Part shown: piece by piece, positions 26,483 to 35,625 of the stretch | How the letters are laid out: each line of letters begins with the position of its first letter | Numbering within the stretch: position 1 is the first letter of the stretch | DNA from: Thermoflavifilum aggregans | GTDB lineage: Bacteria; Bacteroidota; Bacteroidia; Chitinophagales; Chitinophagaceae | DNA: 64,000 nt | Assembly (NCBI RefSeq): GCF_002797735.1 | Contig: NZ_PGFG01000001.1 | Coordinates: forward strand, 1,364,001 to 1,428,000 | Reading direction: 5' to 3' | Made by a program: the position numbers and the translations under genes | The notes under the pieces: generated by a model | What the model was told of the DNA's origin: nothing | Databases searched by the model: none | Seen by the model: only the letters and a program-made list of their open reading frames with translations

Positions 26483-26514
26483 TTGTAACACTTAAAATAA
26501 TTTTCTACTTTTAC
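26483..26514 (+). promoter_or_regulatory. Promoter candidate for the GH51 gene
   Basis: TTG at 26483-26485 is followed after 20 bp by TACTTTTAC at 26506-26514, close to the Bacteroidota TTG-N20-TAnnTTTG arrangement (last G replaced by A). A TTTTAAACGT word lies directly upstream at 26471-26480. The ATG follows 44 bp downstream. Confidence 0.45.
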
Positions 26515-26558
26515 GCCGAACGAAAATTCCTTATTGCCACACTCTAAATGCTGAAGAC

Positions 26559-28115
26559 ATGAACAAATGCTTTTCATCGCTTAGCTTTCTGCTGCTGGCT
26601 TTTAGTCTGCATATCCAAGCTCAGCCACAGGCCACGGTTCTGGTAAATGATGCCCAGGCTCATCAAACCATCAGCCGTTACATTTATGGTATGTTTTCCG
26701 AACATCTGGGTCGGGATATTTATGACGGGATCTGGGTGGGGAAAAATTCATCCATTCCCAACAAAGATGGCATCCGGCTGGATGTGGTGGAAGCACTGAA
26801 ACGCATCCATGTGCCGGTAATGCGCTGGCCAGGCGGCTGTTTTGCCGATGAGTATCACTGGAAAGATGGTGTGGGCGATCCTGCACAAAGACCAAAAACC
26901 ATCAATACCAACTGGGGTGGGGTTACAGAAACCAATGCATTTGGTACACATGAATTTCTGGAATTCTGCCGGCTGGTGGGCTGCGATCCCTACATTGCCG
27001 GCAACGTGGGCAGCGGTACCGTGCAGGAAATGTCCGAATGGGTGGAATACCTGAATTCCAACCAGGAAAGCAGCATAACCGAATGGCGCAAACGCAACGG
27101 ACAAGATTCGGCCTGGAAGGTGCCTTTCTGGGGCGTAGGCAATGAAAGCTGGGGATGCGGTGGCAATATGACGCCGGAATATTATGCTGATCTGTATCGC
27201 CGCTATGCATCGTTTTGCAAGAATTATCCCGGCGCTCCGCTGAAAAAAATTGCCAGTGGCCCGAACGGGCATGACCTGCATTGGATGGAGGTGTTGCTGC
27301 AGGATATCCCGCATTGGATGATGTGGGGTATTTCCTTGCATTACTATACCGTGCCTACGGGCAACTGGAGCCATAAAGGCTCAGCCACCGATTTTGGGGA
27401 AGACCAATATTTCAGCACGCTGAAACGCGGATTGTACATGGATCAGATATTAAACGACCAGGAAGCCCTGATGAATCGGTATGATCCGCAAAAGAGGCTG
27501 GCACTGGTGGTAGATGAATGGGGCGTGTGGACGGATGTGGAGCCCGGCACCAATCCGGCTTTCCTCTATCAGCAGAACAGCCTGCGTGATGCATTGCTAG
27601 CTGCCGCCACACTGAATATTTTCAATCAGCACTGCGATCGTGTGCGCATGGCCAATCTGGCGCAAACGGTGAATGTCCTGCAATCCGTAATTCTTACTCA
27701 TGGGCCACAGATGGTGCTTACGCCCACGTATTGGGTGTTTGATCTGTACCAGGTGCATCAGGATGCCCGGCTGGTGCCGCTGCAGCTGCAAACGCCCAGC
27801 TATGTATTTGGCGATGATTCGCTGCCGGCCATCAATGCGTCGGCATCTGTGGATAGCACAGGGGCAATGCATATCTCGCTGGTAAATATAGATCCGCACC
27901 ATGCTATTCCCGTGAAAATGGAATTTTCCGGGTCGGACGGCTGGAAATTTGCGGGCGGACAACTGCTGACTTCCGCTCGTGTCAATGATTGCAACACATT
28001 TGAACGTCCCGATCTGATTCGCCCCACGAGCTTCAGCGATGTGCGGCAATCGGGCAATGTGTGGACGGTACAAATGCCGGCGAAATCAGTGGTTGTGCTC
28101 ACCTTGAAAAAATGA
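26559..28115 (+). CDS. GH51 alpha-L-arabinofuranosidase, secreted
   Basis: 518 residues with a signal peptide (about 1-21, ending H-I-Q-A-Q). The (beta/alpha)8 barrel carries the R-W-P-G-G motif (89-93), the acid/base E196 in G-V-G-N-E-S-W-G-C-G-G and the nucleophile E320 in V-V-D-E-W-G-V-W, followed by a beta-sandwich C-terminus. It removes alpha-L-arabinofuranosyl side chains from arabinoxylan or arabinan. The signal peptide places it in the periplasm or outside. Single-gene unit about 9 kb from the xylan PUL, to which it is a plausible accessory. Confidence 0.93.
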   Translation: MNKCFSSLSFLLLAFSLHIQAQPQATVLVNDAQAHQTISRYIYGMFSEHLGRDIYDGIWVGKNSSIPNKDGIRLDVVEALKRIHVPVMRWPGGCFADEYHWKDGVGDPAQRPKTINTNWGGVTETNAFGTHEFLEFCRLVGCDPYIAGNVGSGTVQEMSEWVEYLNSNQESSITEWRKRNGQDSAWKVPFWGVGNESWGCGGNMTPEYYADLYRRYASFCKNYPGAPLKKIASGPNGHDLHWMEVLLQDIPHWMMWGISLHYYTVPTGNWSHKGSATDFGEDQYFSTLKRGLYMDQILNDQEALMNRYDPQKRLALVVDEWGVWTDVEPGTNPAFLYQQNSLRDALLAAATLNIFNQHCDRVRMANLAQTVNVLQSVILTHGPQMVLTPTYWVFDLYQVHQDARLVPLQLQTPSYVFGDDSLPAINASASVDSTGAMHISLVNIDPHHAIPVKMEFSGSDGWKFAGGQLLTSARVNDCNTFERPDLIRPTSFSDVRQSGNVWTVQMPAKSVVVLTLKK

Positions 28116-28291
28116 GCTGCATAAGGCTAATGGGGGGAAGATTCTTATGACTCTTCCTATGATTTCAGGCCATCAATGGAGGTGAATATGTAGCTGCCGC
28201 AGGCTGGAAGATGCTGAACGGTTGCCCTTGGTCAATTGTCTTTATGTTCAATCTGTTACCAATTTATCAGCGCTTTTGCTGCATTTATCCC

Positions 28292-28299
28292 TAACTTTG
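28292..28299 (+). promoter_or_regulatory. Putative -7 element for the aspartate aminotransferase gene
   Basis: TAACTTTG, an exact TAnnTTTG match, is 35 bp before the ATG at 28335. This supports that start over an ATG-less extension to 28236. No TTG at the ideal spacing was seen. Confidence 0.4.
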
Positions 28300-28334
28300 C
28301 GCCTGATTTTTTGAACATTTTCAATGAATTGTCC

Positions 28335-29525
28335 ATGCAACTTGCATCACGTCTAAACCGCATTGCAGAATCGCAAACCATCCGGATGGCCAAACTGGGC
28401 CGGGAATTAAAAGCACAGGGCATTGATGTGATTGATCTGAGCATCGGTGAGCCTGATTTTGATACGCCGGCACATATCAAGGAAGCCGCTAAAAAAGCAC
28501 TGGATGAAGGTTATACGCATTATCCGCCGGTGCCGGGCTATCCCGAACTGCGCAAAGCCATCGCCGAAAAACTGAAAACGGAAAACAACTGGGAAGTAGC
28601 TCCGGAACAAATTGTGGTATCAAACGGCGCCAAGCAGGCCATTGCCAATATCATGCTGAGCCTGCTGGACCCCGGTGATGAAGTCATTATTCCCACGCCG
28701 TACTGGGTATCGTATGCCGATATCACCAAACTGGCCGAAGGTACGCCGGTATTTGTGCGTTGCGGATATGAACAACAATACAAACTAAAACCCGAACAGC
28801 TTGAACAAGCCATCACACCACGCACAAAGGCCATTATTTATTCATCGCCTAGCAATCCCACAGGTGCACTGTACAGCAAAGAAGAGCTAGCAGCTCTTGC
28901 TGATGTGCTGCGCCGCCATCCGCATGTGTTTATCATCTCCGATGAGATTTATGAATACATCAATTATGTGGGCCAACATCAAAGCATCACCCAGTTTCAG
29001 AATCTGATACCTCGCACCATAGTAATCAATGGATTCAGCAAAGGCTTTGCAATGACGGGCTGGCGCCTGGGCTATTCCGTTTCACCATTGCCTATAGCCA
29101 AAGCATGTGATACCATTCAGGGACAGTTTACATCCGGTGCCAATGCTTTTGCCCAGCGCGGAGCTCTTTATGCCCTGCAAAGCAGCCGCGAAGCCTGCAC
29201 GCAAATGGTACAGGCGTTCAGGGAAAGAAGGGATTTCATGGTGAAAGCTTTGCAACAGATTCCTGGTTTGCGTTTTCATGTGCCGGAGGGAGCTTTTTAT
29301 CTGTTTCCTGAAGTGAAGGCTTATTTTGGTAAAACTGATGGTAAGCATCACATTGGCAATGCCGATGATTTAGCCATGTATTTGCTTCACAAAGCACATG
29401 TTTCCACCGTAACAGGCACTGCATTCGGGGAGCCCGACTGTATCCGGCTTTCCTATGCCAATTCTCTGGAGAAATTATCCATTGCCATGGAACGCATTCG
29501 GGAAGCCTTGCAGCAATTGCACTGA
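28335..29525 (+). CDS. aspC: Aspartate aminotransferase-type class I aminotransferase
   Basis: 396 residues from the ATG at 28335. Family hallmarks: S-I-G-E-P-D-F-D-T-P (36-45), G-Y-T-H-Y-P-P-V-P-G near 59-68, N-P-T-G (174-177), D-E-I-Y (203-206), PLP lysine K236 in G-F-S-K-G-F-A-M-T-G-W-R and the substrate-binding R244. It swaps the amino group between aspartate and 2-oxoglutarate in the cytosol; some relatives in this subgroup also act on prephenate. It ends at a strong bidirectional terminator. Class call is firm, exact substrate less so. Confidence 0.9.
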   Translation: MQLASRLNRIAESQTIRMAKLGRELKAQGIDVIDLSIGEPDFDTPAHIKEAAKKALDEGYTHYPPVPGYPELRKAIAEKLKTENNWEVAPEQIVVSNGAKQAIANIMLSLLDPGDEVIIPTPYWVSYADITKLAEGTPVFVRCGYEQQYKLKPEQLEQAITPRTKAIIYSSPSNPTGALYSKEELAALADVLRRHPHVFIISDEIYEYINYVGQHQSITQFQNLIPRTIVINGFSKGFAMTGWRLGYSVSPLPIAKACDTIQGQFTSGANAFAQRGALYALQSSREACTQMVQAFRERRDFMVKALQQIPGLRFHVPEGAFYLFPEVKAYFGKTDGKHHIGNADDLAMYLLHKAHVSTVTGTAFGEPDCIRLSYANSLEKLSIAMERIREALQQLH

Positions 29526-29560
29526 TTGGCTCATAGCTGAATACAAATAAAACACACATA

Positions 29561-29598
29561 AAAACAGCATCTGCTTGTGATCATGCAGATGCTGTTTT
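29561..29598. terminator. Bidirectional rho-independent terminator
   Basis: AAAACAGCATCTGC (29561-29574) pairs perfectly with GCAGATGCTGTTTT (29585-29598) over a 10-nt loop. The A/T ends give U-runs in both directions, serving the convergent aspC and YfhO-like genes. Confidence 0.85.
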
Positions 29599-29651
29599 GT
29601 TTGAGGAGCATTTTATCATTCCATCCAGATATGCATGTTGCACAGCAATCA

Positions 29652-32207
29652 TCAGGACTGTCGTGCATTTCGGGATGATTTTTTCCATTCCCATACAACA
29701 GCCGCAACTACGATTAAAATCAGGAAGAGGGAAGCCCAGAATGAAATGCGCTGGCCTAGGAAGTAGGTATTCGGGTGAAAACGGAATACAATTTCATGCG
29801 TGCCCGCCGGTATATACAATCCGCGCAACAGGTAATTGACGCGTACGATGGGCATTTCCTTGCCATCCACATAAGCTTTCCATCCGGCCGGATAATAGAT
29901 ATCCGAGAACACGGCAAAACCGTTGTGGTTGTTTTGCGATGCATAGTGCAATTCATTAAGCCCATAGCTGGTGAGGCGGATATGTGCACTGCTGTCGGTT
30001 TCAAACTGAGCGGCCGGCAACTGATGCTGGTAGCGGCGATCAATGATAACGGTGGTAGCAGGATCGAAATTATTCAGGCTCAGCATTTCAGAATCGGCAT
30101 TGGCGGCCCATTGCACCTGGCTAATGAACCAGGCATTGCCCAGCGCATGGGAATTTTTTACCGGTGTAGCCTGGGGATTCAGAATGAAATAACGGGTATT
30201 CAGCATATTCAACACGGGCGATTGGCTGAAGGCATTCAATATCGTACTGTCTGACTGGGTCGCTGTCTGCAAAATGCTGTACAAACGGGTAATAGCAGGC
30301 ATCAGCTGATAGTCAATGAGATCCTGATATCGCCATAATTTAGCCGGACTATAACCGCCAATAGATTTTACAAAATAGGAAGTCAATGCATCGTTGAAAA
30401 TATTGTTTAACCCCACGCTTAAATTGAGTACCCGGAAATAGGGATCGGGATCCTGCTGGATATGCTGAATGGCAGGTGAAGGTTGAAAAATCTGTTGAAG
30501 CGAAAGCTCATCCGTAAAATTCTGGTCATTCAGATATCTTTTATCTACAGCCCACAGATCAATGAGAATGGATAATCCGGCAATGATGAAAAACAGATGG
30601 GGCTTGATTTTATGCTGAATCCACAACCAGATAAGCACAGCAATGATAGCTATCCATATAAAACTGCGAAGTGCATCGTGATGCAAAAGCGAAGCCCGGT
30701 CATCCCGCAGGGCATTTACAATGGTCTGCCCCAGCTGTGAATTGCCGATGGCTTGCATAAGCTGATCATCATTGGGTGAATTATAATTTACCAGCATTCC
30801 GCTTCCTACTATCAGCAACAAAACACCCATGATGATGGCAGTGTATTTCCACACACGCAGCAAATCAGCTTTCTTCCATTTGCTGTGGATGAGTTCCTGC
30901 AATGTCCAGGCTGCCATCCAAACGAAGGTGAGCTGCGGAATAACCATGGCCATGGAAGGCGAGCGGAATTTGTTGTATAAAGGCAGATGGTAAAACAAAA
31001 AATCATTGATAAAGGCCAGATGCTTGCCCCAGCTGAGGATGATACCGATGGCCGTAGCTGCAATCAGCCACCATTTGTGTGGACTTTTGATGAGGAAACA
31101 ACCCAGCAAAAACAAAAAGCAAATGATGGCACCGAAATACACGGGTGAAGTAAAAGGCTGAGGTCCCCAGTAGGCATATTGCAGGATCTGGGCAGCCACA
31201 TTGCCTGCCTGTTGTCCGGCTATGCCTTGCTGGTTGAGGGTTTGATAAACATGCGAATCTTCCACCTGTGTGGGTGTAACAGGTCCACCGTACACATTGG
31301 GAATTAAAATGGAAAAAGTTTCCAGTTTACCTAAGCTCCATTGAAAAGCATAATCAATATTTAATCCGCCTTTGCCTACCTCTTCATTTTTTTTCGCCAG
31401 TGTAAGTTCACTCTGGCTATCGCGGATGGAATACCTGGCATATTCACGTGTGATAAGCAGATTGTCGGCTGCAGGCAATAAGGCCAATATAGCTGCAAGG
31501 ATTAAAATCAATGTAGCAATCAGAAATTGTCTGAACTGATGCTGCCGCAACCGGATAATCAGAAAACCCACCACCATGCAGGCGCCCAGAATGGCTGCAT
31601 AGTACATGATCTGCAGGTGATTGTTGTACACCATCATCGCTGCCATCAGTGCGGTAACTACTCCGCCGATGATCCATTTGCCGCGATACAATAACCACAT
31701 ACCTGCCAGTACCAGAGGCATATAGGCCATGCTCATCATTTTGGTGATATGTCCCGCGCCGATGATGATAACGTTGTAGGATGAAAAACCAAAAGCCACC
31801 GCTCCGATCAAGCAAATGATATAATCGAATCCCAGCACGGTAAGCAGCACATACATGCCCAGCATAGCCAGAAACAACATATTCACCGGTGATGGAAGAT
31901 TCAGGGTAAATACAAGGTTGCCATACTGCAGCAGATTGGCTGTAGGACCTGTAAAAATCAGATAGCTGGGCATGCCGCAAAACATGCTGTTGGTCCATAA
32001 CGGATGCTGCCCGGTTTGTGCATAATAATCTTTGGCTTCCTTGCTCATGCCTTCCACTTGCACCATATCCGATTGCTGCAGCACTTCGCCCTGCAATACA
32101 GGACTGCAGTAAGCAAATCCGAGTATGATGAAAATGACAATCGCAATCAGATGGGGATATACTTTTCGCCAGAGATGACCACTGGGTTTGCCGGTTGTGT
32201 GTTGCAT
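29652..32207 (-). CDS. YfhO-family integral membrane protein
   Basis: 851 residues with about a dozen membrane helices over residues ~15-560 and a large periplasmic C-terminal region (about 590-815) before a final membrane helix. The glycine-rich loop W-T-N-S-M-F-C-G-M-P-S-Y-L near residue 70 is typical of the Bacteroidota YfhO group, related to GT-C glycosyltransferases that use polyprenyl-phosphate sugars. In Gram-positive bacteria YfhO glycosylates lipoteichoic acid; the target in Bacteroidota is unknown. A TATATTTG -7 box is just upstream on the minus strand. Confidence 0.82.
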   Translation of the reverse strand: MQHTTGKPSGHLWRKVYPHLIAIVIFIILGFAYCSPVLQGEVLQQSDMVQVEGMSKEAKDYYAQTGQHPLWTNSMFCGMPSYLIFTGPTANLLQYGNLVFTLNLPSPVNMLFLAMLGMYVLLTVLGFDYIICLIGAVAFGFSSYNVIIIGAGHITKMMSMAYMPLVLAGMWLLYRGKWIIGGVVTALMAAMMVYNNHLQIMYYAAILGACMVVGFLIIRLRQHQFRQFLIATLILILAAILALLPAADNLLITREYARYSIRDSQSELTLAKKNEEVGKGGLNIDYAFQWSLGKLETFSILIPNVYGGPVTPTQVEDSHVYQTLNQQGIAGQQAGNVAAQILQYAYWGPQPFTSPVYFGAIICFLFLLGCFLIKSPHKWWLIAATAIGIILSWGKHLAFINDFLFYHLPLYNKFRSPSMAMVIPQLTFVWMAAWTLQELIHSKWKKADLLRVWKYTAIIMGVLLLIVGSGMLVNYNSPNDDQLMQAIGNSQLGQTIVNALRDDRASLLHHDALRSFIWIAIIAVLIWLWIQHKIKPHLFFIIAGLSILIDLWAVDKRYLNDQNFTDELSLQQIFQPSPAIQHIQQDPDPYFRVLNLSVGLNNIFNDALTSYFVKSIGGYSPAKLWRYQDLIDYQLMPAITRLYSILQTATQSDSTILNAFSQSPVLNMLNTRYFILNPQATPVKNSHALGNAWFISQVQWAANADSEMLSLNNFDPATTVIIDRRYQHQLPAAQFETDSSAHIRLTSYGLNELHYASQNNHNGFAVFSDIYYPAGWKAYVDGKEMPIVRVNYLLRGLYIPAGTHEIVFRFHPNTYFLGQRISFWASLFLILIVVAAVVWEWKKSSRNARQS

Positions 32208-32226
32208 GGGATAGAATTATATCGGC

Positions 32227-32234
32227 CAAATATA
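32227..32234 (-). promoter_or_regulatory. Putative -7 element for the YfhO-like gene
   Basis: Plus-strand CAAATATA reads TATATTTG on the minus strand, an exact TAnnTTTG match 19 bp before the ATG at 32207. A CAA at 32251 could be the -33 element but the spacing is only 16 bp. Confidence 0.4.
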
Positions 32235-32327
32235 GAAGGAATTTCGAAAACAATGATTTGCAGATGATGCATCAAAAACCGATGATATTTTCTGCAACAG
32301 AAACGTTTCAAAAGCAGCACCTGCCTG

Positions 32328-33530
32328 TCAGGAACAGTAAGCGTAATCTTCCAGATAACTGTAACGGGGTGTGAGTTTGCCGTTCAGCAAAATGGTTGCT
32401 TTTTCCAGGATTACACTTTGTTCCTGCAACAATTCTGGTATCACGTATTTGATCAGTTGTTCTCCGAAATAGCGGGAAGCATCGCGCGGCAATTCATCCG
32501 GCAGATTACCCACGCACATCATATCAACTGTATGCGGCAGATAGGGTGGTAATTTTTGCCGGGTGCATCGATCTACACCGTACACCGGATCTTCAATTGT
32601 ACTATCGCCCAGGTTGCAGGGAACCGATCCCTCTTTGTCGTTGGTAATATCGGCAATCACACGAATGCGGAAATGCGGATTGCAGAGATCATCCCAGGTA
32701 AACAAAGGCGCCATGCTCTGTTCCCAGTAAATGCCGTTCATCAGGATATCGGCAGCCGTGGTAAAAGGCAGGAATTTGCATTCATATTCTTTTGGATGGG
32801 CATGAAAATGTTCGCGGGAATAGCTGCGTTCGGTTTTGTGCAGATACAGATCGCCCGCTTTGAGCTGGGTATATACCGGATACTGATATTCATTGATGAG
32901 AAATTCTTCCGGTGTAATGTCCTTGATGCCCAACAATCCCATTACTTCCAGGATTCCAGCAGCCACCCGTCCTGAGCCGGTGATGGCAATTTTCAGGGGG
33001 GGCAGCTTTACTCCGTAATAACTTTCGGCGAGTTCCTGCAGGTCGCGGCAGCTATAAGCCCTGCGGAAATCAAACAGGCCAGTTTTTTTGCCATAGGCCA
33101 TCAATCCGTTGTGGGCCCCCACCACCCCGGCAAAAAAGCCGAATCCCAGCATGCGTTGTCCGTCGTCATGCACCAGGCATTCGTAATCGATCAGCGTGAT
33201 GTGCTTTTTCACGCAAGCCTGCATCAGCGGCTTGTTGTGAGGTTGTTTTTTCTTGGTATGGGAAAAAAAGAAATAGGTTTTTTCCGGAATAAGTTGCTCA
33301 GGGGGTACTTCCTTGATCCCCATCAGGATATGGCAATCGCTCAGATCTTCCTGCAGCGCGATGCCGGCCTGCTGATACTCTTCATCGCTGTAGCAGCGGA
33401 TAGCTGATGGTTGCACCACGATCTGTATTGGTGGGAGGTGCTGCATGATCCATCGACATTGGGAGGGTGTGAGGGCTACCCGATGATCGGGTGGTTGCTT
33501 ACCTTCGCGGATGAGTCCGATTTTCAGCAT
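32328..33530 (-). CDS. Saccharopine/alanine dehydrogenase-like NAD(P)-dependent oxidoreductase
   Basis: About 400 residues from the ATG at 33530 (M-L-K-I-G-L-I-R-E-G-K); the longer frame adds 15 residues without family support. The N-terminal half resembles the AlaDH/PNT and LYS1 fold (R-V-A-L-T-P, later Y-F-F-F-S-H-T-K-K-K-Q). The Rossmann motif is I-T-G-S-G-R-V-A-A-G-I (around residue 182). The F-S-H-T stretch and length fit the lysine-forming saccharopine dehydrogenase group, which in Bacteroidota is often annotated as alanine dehydrogenase. The physiological reaction is uncertain. It precedes no co-directed gene closely; the SDR gene ends 47 bp upstream. Confidence 0.7.
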   Translation of the reverse strand: MLKIGLIREGKQPPDHRVALTPSQCRWIMQHLPPIQIVVQPSAIRCYSDEEYQQAGIALQEDLSDCHILMGIKEVPPEQLIPEKTYFFFSHTKKKQPHNKPLMQACVKKHITLIDYECLVHDDGQRMLGFGFFAGVVGAHNGLMAYGKKTGLFDFRRAYSCRDLQELAESYYGVKLPPLKIAITGSGRVAAGILEVMGLLGIKDITPEEFLINEYQYPVYTQLKAGDLYLHKTERSYSREHFHAHPKEYECKFLPFTTAADILMNGIYWEQSMAPLFTWDDLCNPHFRIRVIADITNDKEGSVPCNLGDSTIEDPVYGVDRCTRQKLPPYLPHTVDMMCVGNLPDELPRDASRYFGEQLIKYVIPELLQEQSVILEKATILLNGKLTPRYSYLEDYAYCS

Positions 33531-33577
33531 TCCGCAAAGATAAGCCGGACGTGGCAATCCGCGGTAGCAGGCCATGG

Positions 33578-34324
33578 TTAGAAACCGATTGCATTTCCAC
33601 CATCTACCCGGAGAATTTCGCCGGTGATATACCGCGCAGCGGGGGAGGAGAGAAAGAAAGCCGCTTCAGCCACATCGTTTGGACAGCCCAGTTTACCCAT
33701 AGGTGTACGAGCCAGCACTCTTTCCTTGCGTTCGGGATCATTATCCAGTGCACCGGACGACATATCGGTTTCAATGAATCCAGGTGCAATGCAATTCACG
33801 CGAATGCCATGCGGAGAGAGTTCAACGGCCATGGCACGGGTCATCCCCTCGATGCCAGCCTTGGCCGCCGTGTAGGCCATCACCTGCGGAATACCATACT
33901 GCGCTGCCATGGAACTGATATGCAAAATATGTCCCTGTTTGCGTGATACCATATGCCGGGCCACTTCGCGGCTTAATACAAAAGGAGCAATCAGATTGGT
34001 TTGGATTACTCGGATAAATTCGGCGTTTTCGATATCCAGCATGGGTTTTTTCAGATGAATGCCGGCATTGTTGATCAGTACATCAATCTGTCCATGATCT
34101 ACTAAAACCGATTTCACCAGTTCAGGAATCTCATCAAAGCGAGTGAGATCAAATGCATAGGTAAATACCTGCGAGCCTAACTCTTTTCTGGCCTGTTCCA
34201 GCCGTTGGGAATTTCTGCCAATGATGATCGTAACATAGCCACCGGCAACGAAACGACGGGCCATGGCCAGTCCCAGTCCTGAGGCTCCTCCTGTAATCAT
34301 GGCAACTGCTTGTTCCGAACGCAT
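33578..34324 (-). CDS. Short-chain dehydrogenase/reductase (FabG-like)
   Basis: 248 residues of classical SDR. The cofactor motif T-G-G-A-S-G-L-G is at 11-18, N-N-A-G at 85-88, and the catalytic triad S138, Y151, K155 is in S-S-M-A-A-Q-Y ... Y-T-A-A-K. The C-terminal G-N-A-I-G-F is typical. Many such proteins are annotated 3-oxoacyl-ACP reductase but act on sugars or polyols. Lying 34 bp downstream of a LacI-type regulator on the same strand, and next to the xylan PUL, a role in sugar or uronate metabolism is plausible but inferred. Confidence 0.82.
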   Translation of the reverse strand: MRSEQAVAMITGGASGLGLAMARRFVAGGYVTIIIGRNSQRLEQARKELGSQVFTYAFDLTRFDEIPELVKSVLVDHGQIDVLINNAGIHLKKPMLDIENAEFIRVIQTNLIAPFVLSREVARHMVSRKQGHILHISSMAAQYGIPQVMAYTAAKAGIEGMTRAMAVELSPHGIRVNCIAPGFIETDMSSGALDNDPERKERVLARTPMGKLGCPNDVAEAAFFLSSPAARYITGEILRVDGGNAIGF

Positions 34325-34357
34325 ATTTCTTGATGATTTTTGATTGGATTTTTCTGG

Positions 34358-35395
34358 TTAGTGTGGAGGGTTTCGAAGGGAAGATTGGCGAATGATTAGC
34401 TCTGAGTGGATGATGATGGTATGGGTATGTGTAAGGGGCACGGTTCCCTGCAGATGATTGATCAGATGACGAGCCACTAGTTCACCCATTTCCTGGCCGG
34501 GATAATGAACGGTGGTTAACGGCGGCTCCACCACCCGACTTACCAGATCGTCATTGAATCCCACGATGGCTATGTCATCCGGCACCCGGATGCCCTTCTC
34601 TTTCAATGCCTGCATACAAATGGCCGCAAAGGTATCATTTGCCACAAACAATCCATCGGGCAGGGGGTGCATACCGGCAATCTGCCGGCCTGTTTCCCAT
34701 GCACTCTTTTCATCCAGCATACTGACAATGACATCGGTTTCATGAAAAGGAAGCCCGTAGGTCTTCAATGCTGCCTGATAGCCTTTAAGCCGGTCGGCAT
34801 ATACATTTCGTGTGAGGTTGCCGGTAATATGCAGAATATGCCGGCAGCCTTGCTGGATCAGATGCTCTGTGGCCTGATATCCGGCTCTTTCATTATCAAT
34901 AATAATGTGGGTAGAAGAGGGCAAATGCTGTTCAACCCGGTCAAAGAAAATCACCGGGATGCCTTTTTTAAAGAAGGGATCGAAATGACTTAAATCACGG
35001 GTGTCAAAAGCCAGGGAAACAATGAGGCCATCCACCCGGCTTTTGAACATGGTATTGGCATTGGCTATTTCTTTCTGGGCTGATTCAAGGGATTGCGAAA
35101 TAATCAGGTTGTATCCGGCTTCATTGGCCACTTTTTCAATACCAGCCAGCACCGACGACACGAAATGGCTGTTCAGCTTGGGTACAATTACTCCCAGGGT
35201 GTTGGTGCGCTGCTTGCGCAGGCTGCTGGCAAACGTGTTGGAACGATAACCCAAAGCCTGGGCTGCCTCGAGAATTTTCTGACGCGTTTTTTTACTTACA
35301 GCCGGATGGTTGTTCAGTCCCCGGCTAACGGTGGCAGGTGAAATATGGAGTTGCCTGGCTATATCATAAATGGTAACCTCTCTGGTATCTTTCAC
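34358..35395 (-). CDS. LacI-family transcriptional regulator
   Basis: 345 residues. The N-terminal helix-turn-helix and hinge helix (residues ~7-60) contain T-I-Y-D-I-A-R-Q-L-H-I-S-P-A-T-V-S-R-G-L-N. The rest is a periplasmic-binding-protein-like sensor domain (from T-L-G-V-I-V-P-K-L-N-S). Such regulators bind CG-centred palindromes and release them on binding a sugar. It is divergent from the GH3/xylan locus, with two matching palindromes in the gap, so it is the best candidate regulator of GH3 and of itself. Probably co-transcribed with the SDR gene. Confidence 0.92.
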   Translation of the reverse strand: MKDTREVTIYDIARQLHISPATVSRGLNNHPAVSKKTRQKILEAAQALGYRSNTFASSLRKQRTNTLGVIVPKLNSHFVSSVLAGIEKVANEAGYNLIISQSLESAQKEIANANTMFKSRVDGLIVSLAFDTRDLSHFDPFFKKGIPVIFFDRVEQHLPSSTHIIIDNERAGYQATEHLIQQGCRHILHITGNLTRNVYADRLKGYQAALKTYGLPFHETDVIVSMLDEKSAWETGRQIAGMHPLPDGLFVANDTFAAICMQALKEKGIRVPDDIAIVGFNDDLVSRVVEPPLTTVHYPGQEMGELVARHLINHLQGTVPLTHTHTIIIHSELIIRQSSLRNPPH

Positions 35396-35449
35396 GGAAT
35401 CTGTTTTACAGGTTAAGCTGAAAAAATCTCCCGTACCATCACGGGTTTA

Positions 35450-35520
35450 TGAAATCGTTTTTTCTATTGCGGCACTAAATTAAAAATTTATTTTTGGAAA
35501 AAATTATGAAATCGGTTTCA
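35450..35520. promoter_or_regulatory. Two LacI-type operator candidates in the lacI-GH3 gap
   Basis: TGAAATCGGTTTCA at 35507-35520 is a near-perfect 14-bp palindrome (TGAAA/TTTCA arms, CG core). TGAAATCGTTTTTT at 35450-35463 shares the left arm and the CG. A TTTTTGG at about 35491 and an AAAATTTGG about 20 bp downstream may be the GH3 promoter, which would overlap the right-hand operator. This suits repression by the adjacent LacI protein. Confidence 0.5.
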
Positions 35521-35625
35521 AAATTTGGAAAATGTTTCTACATTTACATGAAAAATAATGGGAAACGAGTGGGATAGGGGAAGATAAATATCCCGGGCTG
35601 TAAATTGAGCGAAAAATTATACAGT

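Noticed and set aside
28236-28334. N-terminal extension of the aspartate aminotransferase
   Set aside because: Contains the TAACTTTG promoter motif and no family sequence; the ATG at 28335 matches the usual start.
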